Source: Flaveria trinervia (lineage: Eukaryota > Streptophyta > Magnoliopsida > Asterales > Asteraceae). From it: 64,000 nucleotides of DNA. Location of the stretch: NCBI GenBank assembly GCA_025506515.1, contig CM046442.1, positions 10,491,154 through 10,555,153 of the forward strand, written 5' to 3'. Positions within the stretch are counted from its first letter, which is position 1. Every line of letters begins with the position of its first letter. This document shows positions 23,801 through 36,229 of the stretch, one piece after another. The position numbers and the translations under genes are program-made. The notes below the pieces were generated by a model. The model was not told the DNA's origin. It saw only the letters and a program-made list of their open reading frames with translations, and searched no databases.

Positions 23801-23922
23801 GATATGCATGCATGGAGTTGTCACCTGCACAAAACAGGCACACCTAGCGTAACAACAAAAAAGAAAGTAAATAAAATAAACAAACTAAACTAAAAATCAA
23901 ATGAAACACTTTGCGCACTAAT

Positions 23923-23940
23923 TCCCCGGCAACGGTGCCA
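23923..23940 (-). other. Primer-binding site (tRNA-Asp)
   Basis: The plus strand reads TCCCCGGCAACGGTGCCA, the 3' end of plant tRNA-Asp with its CCA and one mismatch (T for C). On the minus strand this is the primer site, three bases inside the LTR end. Confidence 0.88.
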
Positions 23941-23943
23941 TTT

Positions 23944-25176
23944 TGATATCGGTTCGTCAAGCCTAACCAAAAATATTTTATAACAGTCCAAACTCACCTA
24001 AGATAGCTAGGGTAATTTGGGTCGATCCACAGGAAATACGTGGAAAGTGTGGTTCAACTCGTAAAGTTTAAGGGTTTATTGAAAATACTTTTAACTTAAC
24101 TAAATTGCAAAAAGTACTTAAATTAAAAAGTAAAATTGCTTGTAACTAATGGTGAGAGAAGTAATACTCTCTTGGGTTCAGGTTTATGACTCGGGCTTAC
24201 TCTTTTAGTTTAACGGGTCACACAAACATAACCAAATTAACTCGTTTTAAGATAATGAATTGAATGAAATTGTGTCTACGCACTTATCCGGATCATACCC
24301 TACATTTGTTTTACCCCAATCCCATCCACAATTGACGTTTATAGATGAAAAGAAATCTAAAACATTCAAGAACTATACAATTGGATTGAAGATAAAACAC
24401 GTATTTTAGAATCTCAAAACGATTAATAACGTTACTCGGTTTAATTCACCATGTTCAAACATTAAGATTAACAAAAAACAATCAAGAACCAGTCATAGTA
24501 TAAACCTTACCACCCGGAGAAGATCACGGGTGGATTAGCCGGACATGGAAACGAAAAACAACTCAAAATCGAAAGTAAACATGGTATCTAACATTAAAGA
24601 TTCAAACCGAATGATAAAATGAGATCTTGAGCCTTGAAATTGCCTCCGGAAGCCTCCTGGATCGATTGGGGTCATTCGGGAACCTTGGGGGCGGCTTAGA
24701 GTGAAAAGTCCTCCTCTAAACCTAAAAATTTCGCCTTTTATTCACGTTTTTTCATCACTGGCCGCCGTAGGTCACCTCACCACCGTAGGCTACTTTGGCT
24801 GCCTTCTGCCCTCTTTTGCTAATTCTTCTCTAACACCACCGTAGGTCATCACCGTAGGGCATCACCCTCTCGCGGCCAGAAACTCTCTTTTTTTTTCTTT
24901 CAGTCTTCTTTTCTTTATAATAATTCATTCAGACTCCATTTTCTTCCCCGTTTTCGGCCACGTTCTCGTAATTGAATTCTCTATCACCTCATCTTTCATG
25001 ATCTTCATTTATCATCCATATACATTCTTCAAATCACGTAAAGTCATCTCCTTGAACATTCAAAACACCAAATCATCATAGTTAACTTATTCAACATAAT
25101 ACTTTATACATAAGTTTATTAAACACATTAAAGTTAACTATTTAATAATAATAAACATCGTTCCAAGCCCCTTACA
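23944..25176 (-). repeat. 5' LTR of Athila element
   Basis: About 1233 bases. On the plus strand it starts TGATATCGG and ends CCCCTTACA, so on the element strand it runs TGTAAGGGG...CGATATCA. The left edge abuts the tRNA-Asp primer site. It contains repeated CACCGTAGG words (24770-24870). A matching 3' LTR was not found left of 13940. Confidence 0.72.
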
Positions 25177-26489
25177 TCATTGGTATCGGTGACGTCATCG
25201 TCTCCGGGTATGCATGGTGGTGGTTAGGGTTCCTTTGAGGAATGGGAACCCTCATTGTTCCTTTGCTACTAGTGACGCCGACCCCATCGCCAGCGTCTCT
25301 GCATGGCAGTGGTTGGGGTTTGTTTGCCTAAATCATGCGGTGGTCGATTGGTATTCCCCTTTCTTGGACCCGAGGTGGTGGTGGTTGTGTTTAGGTTTGT
25401 AGGCAATGGCGTAGTGGTGGTTGTGTTCAGGTTTGTATATAGAGTTTTCTATTACTTTTATGGCTTTTTTGGTTAGCAAGAACAAATATTGGTCCCTGTT
25501 CTAAACCTTGTTTGATGTGATATGCTTTTGTTGCATCTAAATTTGGTTTCCTAAATTGATGTTTGTGGCTTGCTATGGAATGGATTACAAGTTTTCATTA
25601 AAGCAATTAAAGTTTCAAAATGTTTTGATTAGTCACTAATGCTTTATTCTGCACATGAGGAAAGCTTTTGATATTTGCAGGTTGGTATTTGTGCTATATA
25701 TTTATATATTTTTACTTGGCATGTTCTCTTAAATTTTTATTAATCAAAAGATTGACTAAACTTTTTTTTTCGTTTCCAAAGGTGCAATTGAGATGCTTGA
25801 ATTTGAGCTCATAGAATCTACCTGCAATCTAGCTTTGACATCCATGAGAATTTTTCAAGGGAGCCATTTTCAGTTTACAAAATTTAAACTCATTTGGGCA
25901 TAACGTTGTAGCTTTTCCAGCAGTCTTAGAAGTCGGAAATGTTAGCCGGTCCCAGTTCTCATTATACTGACCAACCACATTAAGTTGTTGGGTTTGTCGT
26001 TGTGGAATCGTAATGCGATTTGTTCTCTACGAATGTTTTGTGTACCTGCCTTTCTACTTATTTCATTACATTGATGATGATGGGTATTAGACCGTCTGAT
26101 GCATCAGTGGGCTTGTGAGGAGATTGATGACTTGCAATTTATTTTAAGAAAGCTCTCGATTATCCTCTGGTCAAATTAATTGGTTGGGCTTTATTATGTG
26201 GCTATGATGAGCTTAAACGTAGGTTATAGACTTTGAATCAGGGTATATTTAGTGTAGCAAATCTCGAGGATGATGGGTTGTTACCCACAACCCTCTGTAG
26301 GCATGATGTCCTAATCCAGTCTATGCTTCTAAGCCTTACAATATGTGATATAAGCTTCTCACGTTTGTTCTTCAACGTATAATATAATTTCTAAGTTTGA
26401 GGCTATGATGATAATACATTAAATTATAAGATGTTGTGATCGTTGGATTACCTGTATTTATTTGAGCTTCGCATTGACCCGTTTAGTAT
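25177..26489. other. No gene recognised; body of a possible non-autonomous Helitron
   Basis: Moderately AT-rich, with GC-richer GTGGTGGTTGGGGTT words at 25210-25420 and stretches that look like exon/intron remnants (TTTGCAG at about 25675). No domain was recognised. The right end has a Helitron-type terminus (next entry). The 5' TC end was not located, so the element cannot be delimited. Confidence 0.4.
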
Positions 26490-26520
26490 GCGCGCAACGC
26501 GCGCAAAGAAGCAACCCTAG
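26486..26520 (+). mobile_element. Helitron-type 3' terminus
   Basis: TGCGCGC-AAC-GCGCGCA forms a 7-bp stem with a 3-base loop, followed by about 11 bases and CTAG with T next (26521). A GC hairpin close to CTRR at an A/T junction is the Helitron 3' signature. Only this end is supported. Confidence 0.62.
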
Positions 26521-29500
26521 TTTGATTAGATTTTCAAAAAAAGTTACACCAATTTTCTCAAACAATTGCCGACGTTGGCTCAAGATTCCGATGGTAGTAA
26601 TTACCTATAATGTCAACAATCGTGGATTATAATCAGACACGATTACGCTGCAACAATATTCAGATTATTGTCGTAACAGATCTCTTACCAACAGATTTAC
26701 CGCTGGTAATTTAGGATTGCACTTACCTTTTCTTTTTGCGAGCGACGATTGAATATGTATTATATTCAACACACCAAAGATATGAAATCTATTAGACTTT
26801 CTATTCTAAAAGAATAAAATAAGTCATTTATTTTTTTAATCTAATCATGTCTTTTGTTAAAACTTTTATACAAAACCACATTTGTATTTTCTATCAAAAA
26901 TGCTTTTTCTTATTAGCTTTTAATTTTTTTCACACATATTGAGAAAGTAGATATGTTAAAATAGTTGAAGACACAAAAGTTGAAAAAAACTATTGATGGA
27001 GAACAAACATCTATATTTACAAATAAACTTTTTGCTACGTTTAAGGAACTAAAAAACATTTTTTTTAATAAAATTATGACAGGTCCATTAAAATGGGCTT
27101 TGATTTTATACGAAACTTTTTTCAATTTTCAACCTTATTTAAATAACTTTATCTAGAATAAAAATATTTCATCCAATAAAGTCATGAATGAGAAAAAGTA
27201 GGTTTTTAATAAATAGCCAATCCGGTAAATATTTTTCAAAACACCTATTTTAATAAATAAGTTTTCTAACACTACTTTGGGAAAAAAAACTCCCCGTGTA
27301 TTTCGGTTGCTTAACGATTCCACTTTAGAAAAAAACTCCCCACATCTATACGCTGTTTGTTTGACCTAATAGCCAACATAATCGAGTTAATGTTATGACT
27401 AGGAATGACAAGAAACTAAATTTCCATGACAATTAATATATTTTTTCAATAGTTGTTTATTTTTTGGTGGTAATCAGAAAAATAGAGTTAGTTTCAAACA
27501 CAAGGTCGCAATGATAGTTTTTAAACTGTTAGCACTACAAATCGTTGTTTAATCTTTTCGGAGTATTAATAGTAAATCGTTGTTTACTAGTAGAATTCCT
27601 CACGGGCTGTGGTCGGAATCGGATAAACTTTATGAGTTTGATGCAACTCGGTTTTAATTAAATTTCATACTGAAACACATGGCAAAACAAGAATGTCAAA
27701 ATGTTTTATTTAGTATTTTTATACGATATTATACGCCTAAAGTTATAAATAAACCAAACACTGACCTGGTTAATTTGGTTTTGAGCTAGTGTATAAATCT
27801 ATATCGAAACGGATTAAAAAGATAAGAATGTTGCAAAGGTATGTTTAGAATTTTATTAGACACTATATAACTAAAGTTATAAAAGAAAATCACATTCTAA
27901 CCTAGCTCTGTGTTGAATAAAATTTACATCGAAATATTGATAATGTTAAACATGTCACGATCAATATTTCGAATTTTAAAAAACATTATAATTTGAAAAA
28001 TAGTAAGAGGAAAACAAAATAACTAGAAATTACAAGAGGAAACACAAATTAGCTTAAAACTATTATAACATTACATTATTAAAAAATAATAAATAATAAG
28101 CATGCATTAAAGGACATAGGATTTTCTACTTGACACTTGTAAGTTACTATTAATTAGTTTAATTGTGAATAAGTAAATATTTATGGTTTATTGGTATCGT
28201 AGGTGGTAGATAAATAAATGAACTAGATAACTGGCATAATGAATAGAAAAAGACATGCTTTCTTTACCTTTGCATAATAATAAATTATACTTTGAAAGTA
28301 ATATAAAATTTTATATAAAAAGTTTTAGTTGGGTCATAAATTAACCGATCGACCCATGGGCCATGGCTTTTCTGCTTTCATCGAACCCAATCAGCCATCA
28401 ATTCTTATTTGGTTGGAATTAAGAAATGCTTTCTTTCCTGTTAGAATTTAGAAATGCAAACAAGAGTGTTTTTTATCCAATCCGTTATTTCCTGTTAATA
28501 GATAAAGTATTTTCTAATCCTGTATCTTATATATAACTCATCAACCCATTTGAGCGTATAGAAAATATATAGGTTATATGAGCTTGTGGTTAGGGTTGAG
28601 TTATACGAACTAGATGAGTCAATATTTAGGTTAGATGTATCGGTGATTTCTACATACAATGATTCATATGTTGAGCACTTACATGTGCATTGACACAAAT
28701 AAACGCTTCCAAAGATATGATATCTTTAATGTTCAATAAATATTCTTATACTAAATTTTGAATACACGGTAGAATATTCATGTAATGTTTTTGAAATTTT
28801 ACAAGGGTGATACATATTCTTTTGATTTATTCAAGTAACACTCTTTGTAGTATTGTAACGCTTATTTTATCCGCTCAACCTTTAAACTTCAAAGATAGAA
28901 GCGTCCATATATAATAGATGTTTATTGTTTGCTGTTGATCTAACATATTTTCAATTAACGACAACTAGTGCCCAACACGAATTACAACCTAAGCATATGG
29001 AGATTGTGAGTATTAAATAAATTTCACTGAATTTCAACTCGTATGACTTTATTTTACTTTAGCTAACATTTTACATTTACATCTTTCACCAACTAAAACA
29101 CAATTTAGTTTACTCTAACTCAAAATTAAGTAGATGAGACGAACTACCACATCTAATTATTTTATATGTGATTGTTGAGTCTAACTACCCAAAATAACAA
29201 CACATTTTATGACATTTTAGATTTAGAAAAGTGGGTGGGTTAGCTTTATTTTTAGTAATGTTATTTCAATAGTAAGGTGAAAATTGGAAGCCTACCTTAT
29301 TAAGTACATATATATGTCATAAATATATCTTGTGGGCTCCACTTTCCTAAACCAAACCTTTTGAAAGTGTTGTTGGGTGGGTGTTGTTGTGGGTGGTTGT
29401 GAAGGAGAAGGGACACTTGTAGGCTGTTAATGTGGTCTCACCCATGTATCAACTATTAAGTACATACATTAGTTATTTGTTCATTGAATTTGTTTACCTA

Positions 29501-31500
29501 TAAAAACATTATATACTTGGTTGGTTAACCCTAATGAAATGGTTTACAAAGTGTATATAGTTACTTGATGATTTTCTAAGTTTGGTGATGAAATTAAATA
29601 AGAACTTGGTTGTTATGTTTTATGACCGACGTATGAAAGTAATTTTTTATGACAGAGGTATCAATGAAAGTTGTTACGTAGAACGTAATTACAAAAGAGA
29701 AAAGGAGAATCTCTTAAGAGAAAATTGATATATTTATAATACTTATACTAACACATTAAACCCTATGAGGGAATATTAATATTGATTGACACAAACAAAA
29801 TTCATAGTTTGAAGCGAAATTTTGAATTATAGCGTTAGAGCTTTGACATAATATAAGGACCTGAGAGTCAGGTAAACTCCAAGACTGTTGCTCGCTTAAA
29901 AGTTCTCGTCCACATCTTATTGGTCTTGTAACTTCTAATAAAACGAAAGTTTTATAACTTAGGTCGTTTTATAACTCGCATGTTTTTATTCCGTTGCTCA
30001 TCCATATATGAGTATGTTAAATTTTACACAAGGTCAGTGTCATCAACCCACAAAGTATAAAAATTTTTTATTCTTAATGTGTCTTTCACAATTAAGGATA
30101 CAAATATATCTTTGTCGAATCAAACAAGTATTATCAAAAACTTTGTTTCTAATTCAAACGGTCTAAAATTGTAATTGTTTATGAGTTTGTTCTATATAAT
30201 ATCTTAAAAAATCGTTATGTACTTTTATCATGTTTCAAAAGTTTATATATAAAGAAATTAGACCTTTTGGCTTTACACCTAAAAGGATAATTTAAATAAA
30301 AAAAAACAGATAGAACATAATTTATGTGTTAACTATTATAGTGGAAGGGTATAAATGGATATGGAGTGGAGAAACAACCATACATGAGGAGATTAACTGT
30401 GAAATTAACATTATTTTTATTAAAAAATGGTGAAGAGGTTCACCCAACCCAAACCCAACCTATCCATATCCCCACGTCCTCTTCACTCCTTTCTATTTAC
30501 TTCATCATTTCGTAAATTACCATGTTAATAAGTTTACTGTAAATTGAGCTAAACATTTTGTATATGCGACCTTAATCATACTTGTTAAAGTAAAGCTACA
30601 CTTCAATTAGATAATTTATATACCACTAGTTATCAACTTTGGTATGTTTAGTTAGTTGTATTATATGTTTAGTAGTTTGTACTCATATTTGTTTTTTCTT
30701 AAATTTACACTTTTTTTAGTTTAACCTATTATTTTTACATCTTTCACAATTCAACCTTAATCTTTTTGTACATCTTTGATCCCCTCATACTTTTTATATT
30801 ATACATTTTCTTGTTTTGTGTTTCCATTCAAATTTTGCAGTAACACACCACAACACGTGTGTGTGATTAAATATTTTACCCTTATTTTTTTTCAGTTTAA
30901 CGACCTTGTTGCAACGCACTAGTTCTGGATTGACTTACTTTTTATTTTATATATTTAACATTTTGCTTACATGGTTTAACGTTTTTACGTTTACTTTTCG
31001 TTTGATTTTATTCTCTTCAATTTTAATTTCATTTATAATACGAGTTTTTTCGGTATTTGTAGTCACTTGTGGTTTTGCGGTTGTGTGCTATTGGTGACAC
31101 TTGACACGGTTATACAACTCTTGCAACGCAGAAAGCTTAATACTAGTTGACTATAAAATTAGGGCGTAGATACGTGGGTGACAATTTAATAGCTTTGTTC
31201 AATTACACAATATGTCATACGAAGAAAAAAACTAGAAAAAAAATATGAAAAGTTGATATGACGCTAGCGTATCACAAAATGAAAAACAAAACGATTGCTA
31301 GTGGTGTTAAACCAATCGACGCTTTAGTTCAGATCAAGTTGACATTGATCTTGCTACTTAATTAACGAACTATCAAACTATTTCTTTTTACACCATTTCC
31401 AATTCTACCAAATCTTAAAACACGCACTGCTTGATTATACATTGGTTAAGGGTTGTGTTTAAAAAAAGAAAAAGGATAATAACACAAAGACATATAAAAA
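26521..31500. other. Long AT-rich intergenic stretch without a gene
   Basis: No frame in this 5 kb carries a recognisable domain, and open frames are short and AT-driven. Two further GCAACGC...CTAG T words (30911-30922 and 31123-31146) resemble degenerate Helitron 3' ends. An ABRE/G-box-like ACGTGG occurs at about 31172-31177 and again at 31508-31513, within 600 bases upstream of the gene at 31740. Confidence 0.55.
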
Positions 31501-31590
31501 TAAGATACGTGGATGTGACGCGCTGTTGAGAAAAGTAAAATACAAAAGCGTAACAAATTCAGGAGAATATACAGCGACAGTGTCCATCAC

Positions 31591-31599
31591 TATATAAAG
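31591..31599 (+). promoter_or_regulatory. TATA box of the 31740 gene
   Basis: TATATAAAG lies about 150 bases before the ATG at 31740. That predicts a transcription start near 31625 and a leader of about 115 bases, which is CT/CA-rich (CTTCTCCAAAATCCACCAAAT). A CACGT-type element (ACGTGG) is about 80 bases upstream of the TATA box. Confidence 0.65.
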
Positions 31600-31739
31600 C
31601 TACAAACCCTCTCTCCTCAATCCTCATATATAACGAGTGTCTGTATCAACTATAATAAGTAGTTACATTGCAGGTCTAGAGTTGGAAATCCACATTCCCT
31701 CTAACTTAACTTCTCCAAAATCCACCAAATCACTCCATT

Positions 31740-34066
31740 ATGGCCCAAGAACTTGATCGAATCATCGATGTTCATCAATCAGAACCCCAACGATCGCCAT
31801 GGCTTCCGACTTACATCCTCAACGACGGTGCTGAAGCGACTGGAGACTCCGGAGAAGACGATTACCGCTTGTTTTCAAAGGTACCGTATACACACACAAT
31901 GATTCGGGTTCGTGTGTTTGATAGATGATAGATCTGGATTTTAGGTGAATATTGGTGTGATTTGAATGAATTTCGCTCATGTACGTGTTTGCGATTGAAT
32001 GATGACAGCGACGGAGCGTTATTAATGACGGTGTTGAAGCATGTGGAGAAGATGATCGTCGTTTCTATACTACGGTAATTAAACACGCTTTTTGTTGTGG
32101 TTTTTGATTTGTATGTAATGAATGCATCTGTGATCGGTTATGTATTCGATCGATTCGGTTTTTGGTTGAATTTCCAGTTTAATTACCGTTGTTTATATGA
32201 TTTACACTCGCATAGGTTTAGATTTTGGGGAGATTTAGAATTATTTGAATGATTCGCGCTTATTTGTTGCTGAAATGGTGGTAAAACTGTAACAGGAGCG
32301 TGACTATAACTATAAGCACCGATATCAACCTCCGTCCGGCAGGAAGTCGCCGGCGACTGCACAATCTCCAGTGCTTCCGTCACCACCGGTAAGTATATAT
32401 ATTCATGACACGATATATCTGAAACTATACTCGTGATTTCGTCATGTAAGAGATGTTAGATTAGGCGTAGGTGATTATCGATCATTGATGAGAAATCGTT
32501 GGAATATACCAGTCACGTCGTTAGCTCTTAAAATACTTGATATTTAATTGGCGGATTATACATCCAGCCTGCAAATAAACATAAATTTTTAACTGATGCC
32601 TTGATGCAAATTGTGTTTTAAGTATGAATTGTTTTGCCTCGAAAATAAAAAAAAATCGCAGAGATCTAATAGGTAACCAATGAAAGATCAAACATAATTG
32701 ATCACCACTATATGAAGATTCTGAATCTCCCAATGATGTTATTGTAGAGTTGAAAGATTCTGAATCCTGCAAATAAGCTATGGGCTTATGGCATAAGCTG
32801 AGTTATAATAAAAAATAAGTTTCATCCAGTGATATTCATGGGAATCTTTATTAAACTATATATTCAAAGTTTCTAGAGATATTAATAAACTTTACCCGTA
32901 GCATGACATCTCATACGGGCGTACGACTTTAGACTTTAAAACATCAACAACTAATTGTAGTAGTCATTGTTCATATAGTTATTCATACATTTTACAAAAG
33001 ATTGCATGTGAATAGGTCCACATCTTTGTTTTGTAAGATCATTGGGGATGGACAAATAAAGTCCTAAGCGTCTGTGACAATCTACAGCATAGCATCCTTT
33101 GTCACTAACGGGTGTGGCGCGCACTAGATTGTGGGTGGTCTTTAAACACTCACAAATAAGTTTCCTTATTCTTCTTATAATTACACCGACATTCATAGAC
33201 TCAAACCGATATAAAAAATTACACTCAACAATATGATTAAGATTGGTTACATTGATTCAACTGTAAATATATAATTATGTGTATTTTTTGTTGCTAGCAC
33301 CGCAAGAACTATTCAAAACCGGATCAAAAAACCAAATATCCCACAAACTGGGCAGCTGGAGGTCCTGGTATGCAAGCTGTGTTTCTAGCATCCGGCCAAA
33401 GATCTTGTGGCACCGGTGTTTTTCTTCCACGTACAGCAGGAACCGATGTCGAAAAACCCAGAAAACCAGGTATATTCTTGGCTCGGTCATATATAATTGT
33501 TTCTTTAGCAATATGTTTGTTAAGAAAATGAATGATTAACATAAATGAAAGAGTAGAAATTTGCACAACATCTACTTAAATCTAATGAACACAACCTCCT
33601 AAATTTTGTTGTTTAAGTTAAATTATTTTCATATCAACATCCATATTGCTTGTAATACATATAAAATGAGAAAGTATCATATCATCCCGACCCCGGACTG
33701 AAACTAAGAGTGAGCTTTTCAAACTGAACTCGTTTTTAACGATTAATTTGCAGCATTTGCTCCCATACTCCTTCCAGCTCGTGTAGTACAAGCTTTAAAC
33801 CTCAATGTAAATGGACTAGGCTTGCAAATCACGCCGCGAGGTACACACATTTATTTATTTTTAATCTTACGTCTCTAACTTTAACCTTAATTAAAGTAAC
33901 ATTAACATCACATGCTATTTCAGAACATAACAATAACGCAAAGGGCTTAGAATGCAATCGCATTAGAACAAAGAAGAGCAGGGATATGTCGAGCCAAATA
34001 TGCGTCATCTCTCAAAACCGAAGTTCTTCACCAGATATATTTCTTCCTAAAGAGTGGACATACTAA
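31740..34066 (+). CDS. Plant protein of unknown function, six exons, 233 residues
   Basis: Exons 31740-31880, 32009-32074, 32296-32388, 33298-33469, 33754-33840 and 33924-34066 join without a stop to 702 bases. Every intron is GT-AG (donors GTACCG, GTAATT, GTAAGT, GTATAT, GTACAC). The protein starts MAQELDRIID and ends PKEWTY. No signal peptide or membrane segment is seen. The middle is proline/serine-rich (PPSGRKSPATAQSPVLPSPP). The best conserved-looking part is exon 4, GGPGMQAVFLASGQ then CGTGVFLPRTAG, followed by PILLPARVVQALNLNV. I associate GTGVFLPR with a small plant-specific family of no assigned function; this is from memory. Exons 1 and 2 end in similar acidic segments (NDGAEATGDSGEDDYRLF, NDGVEACGEDDRRF), an internal duplication. 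This is the only gene in the window without lesions. Confidence 0.85.
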
Positions 34067-34722
34067 AACCAGATTGTACTTATGCTCTTAATCAAGTGAT
34101 TAACATTCAATCATGTATCTGAACCGAATAAGATCAGTGTCATTGTTAGTTGAATATTTCTCATAAACGTTGGGTTCCATCTAATGCTTTCAATTCAAGG
34201 ATTCATAAGTATTGTAATTCTTTTTAGCTTTTTAAAACTACTATATATAAAAAGTTATGGACAAACCCATTTTTTAAAAACCAAAGTGGATCCGTTAGTT
34301 GGTCCAAACCACTAGTCATTAAATAATTTAGATTCTGATGATCAATTAAACTGACGACGATAATCACCAAGTGCATGAACCAGAACACTACTCCAGCAAC
34401 TGCATGCCGTAGTGTGACTAGTGTCTTTCTTGTAAAATAATATTAAACATCGATTAACGTTTTTAATTATATATAGACTTCGCAAAGGGTTAAGATATAT
34501 AATCATAAACATGTGGAGGTCGATTCTATTTATGCTAAAGTACAAAGAAATTGGTTATTAAAAAGTGTTTATCTTTGTTTAAAGACTAGATACAATACAA
34601 GTTTTGATATATGTTTCACATATAACATCCAACGAGTACAATGTTCCTTTTACTTTATAATTTTGTGTATGTGAGATTGTACAATGTTCCTTCCGAATTA
34701 TTCGAGGGATAAGAAAAATGTT
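34067..34722. other. 3' UTR and intergenic sequence
   Basis: Probable 3' UTR of the preceding gene to about 34250. The rest is AT-rich with no recognised feature. Confidence 0.5.
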
Positions 34723-35088
34723 TGTTATAATATAAAGTCAAAATTGAAGTTAAGAAAGTCAATGGTAGTCAACGGTGGTAAACGCTTTTGGTCTCAAGAA
34801 TTACTTGGTAAGAAGTCCAGGGGGTAGTATGTCATTAGTTGATAATTTCATATGCTTGGTTGAGTTTGTATAAGTTCTTGATCTTTAGGTTCTAAAAGTG
34901 TCAAGTTTTATTCTTGGGCAGTTGGTGTTAGTTATATCCTGATTGGGGGTTTAGGGCTTAATATAAGTGTCAAGATTCACCATCTGGTTCTTGTTCATTT
35001 GTAATAATTTCAATTCCATTTTGCAATAAGTTTTTTTGATTGTATTGCAACTTGTCAACTTAATTTTTATTCTCCCATGTTAATAACA
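34723..35088 (+). repeat. Probable 5' LTR of a decayed Copia element
   Basis: About 366 bases, TGTTATAATA to ATAACA, directly left of a decayed primer site (ATTATAAGAGCC, compare TGGTATCAGAGCC) and of a Copia gag remnant. There is no second copy. Confidence 0.5.
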
Positions 35089-35153
35089 ATTATTATAAGA
35101 GCCAAGCAGTGGCTTAGATCAAAGAAAGAATTTCATTGAAATTGATAATCAAG

Positions 35154-35760
35154 ATGGTGTTGACTTAGAGAAATTTGATGGGAAGAACGATTTCAACTTG
35201 TGAAGGTTTAAGATGCGACCCCTTCTGGTTCATCGGGGCGTTGTCGGTGCTCTCAAGGGATAAGACAATCTATCGGTTGCTCTAACCTACAAAAAGAAAA
35301 TATACATACTAGGGAGGACTCGTAGTGCGATTATATTGAGTCTTGATGATTGAGTTCTTCATAAATGTCAAAAGAGACATTGACTGATAGAGTTTGGTCA
35401 AAGTTGATAAGTTTGCACGTGAAAAAATATCAATAAATTGATTTTAAACTTGAAACGATTGTAACTTTCCATATGAGATCCGGGAAGTCTCTTGAAGATC
35501 ATACAAACAAATTCAATAAGTTGGTGTATGACCTTGAAAATATAAAGCGGAGCTAGATGAAAAGATCATGCTATCATATTTCTACTTCATTGCCACAATC
35601 TTACAAGCATTTCATACACTCCTTGATTTATGGTGGAGAAACTCGTACTACAGAAGAAGTGTTGGTTGTTGGTTGCCTTGAATTCAAAACGTTGAAGAAG
35701 ATGTTAGATTTTAAAGATGAAGATGAGTTGAGTTGATTGTAAGAGGGAGGCGTAATCAAA
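35154..35760 (+). pseudogene. Copia gag remnant
   Basis: Translation in shifting frames gives LEKFDGKNDFNLWKFKMRPL, then LYHFHMRSGKSLEDHTNKFN, and SLPQSYKHFIHSLIYGGET with EEVLVVGCLEFKTLKK. These are the N-terminal and capsid parts of a Copia gag, with FDG..DF..W the usual opening. Stops occur at about 35260 and 35340, and near 35555. No protease, integrase or RT follows; near 35870 the sequence changes to a LINE remnant. Confidence 0.75.
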
Positions 35761-35871
35761 GAAGTTCTAAGTCTAAGAACCAGTCTAGGTCCAAATATAA
35801 GTGTAAAAAATAAAGTTTCTAGTGGACATACGAGGATGGCAAAAAGGAATACTTTAGGGATATATTAGGTG

Positions 35872-36206
35872 TAACATGCATTTTCAAACAAGAAAAGGAA
35901 GAAGATACTGAGATGGTATGGGCATGTGCGGAGAAGACAAAGGACGAAGCCGGTACAATGTGTTGAAAACATTATAGTGGAGGAGAAAAGAAGCAAATGT
36001 AGACCAGACCGATATGAGATGTGTAAATTAGATATGATTTACATGATCCACACCTTTATAGGGACATGATCAGTGATGGGGCATTTTGGAGACATATGAT
36101 AAAGGTGAGAGAGTTGTAGAGAAACGTAGACATTAGGCATTTCTTAGGACATTAAACACTACTTAGATGCTTTTAGTCAATATGTGTAAATGGTTGTTGC
36201 CTTCTA
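35872..36206 (+). mobile_element. LINE 3' remnant, left part
   Basis: The C-terminal end of a non-LTR retrotransposon polyprotein can be read: ILRWYGHVRRRQRTKPVQCV, a degraded GRP..W segment, then DMISDGAFWRHMIKV. The motif RW-GHV-RR followed by a W-R-I/M pair near the end is typical of plant LINE/RTE-type ORF2 C-termini. The hAT element is inserted into its 3' tail. The tail continues at 54887 (GAGCCAAGGGACTCTTTGG). Confidence 0.68.
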
Positions 36207-36229
36207 AGTGTGGCTAGAGGTGGCAAAAA

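Larger units (their letters stand above)
16668..25176 (-). mobile_element. Athila-type Gypsy retrotransposon, 5' LTR to integrase
   Basis: Read on the minus strand: 5' LTR 25176-23944, tRNA-Asp primer site, gag, protease, RT, RNase H and the first part of integrase, stopping at about 16668. The Gypsy order (PR-RT-RH-INT), the RT sequence (DGYSGYNQIAIHP, IFMDDFSIF) and the tRNA-Asp primer identify Athila. A 2.1 kb solo LTR of a different Gypsy family (18388-20528) is inserted between protease and RT. Many stops and shifts make it non-functional. The right flank is TCATT (25177-25181); the left LTR was not found, so the target duplication is untested. Confidence 0.85.

Noticed and set aside
28495..28698. 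67-residue Cys-containing minus-strand frame
   Set aside because: Low-complexity AT-rich sequence with no promoter, domain or splice context.
33275..33566. Several open frames on both strands over exon 4 of the unknown gene
   Set aside because: Only the spliced plus-strand reading joins through all six exons; the others are overlaps.
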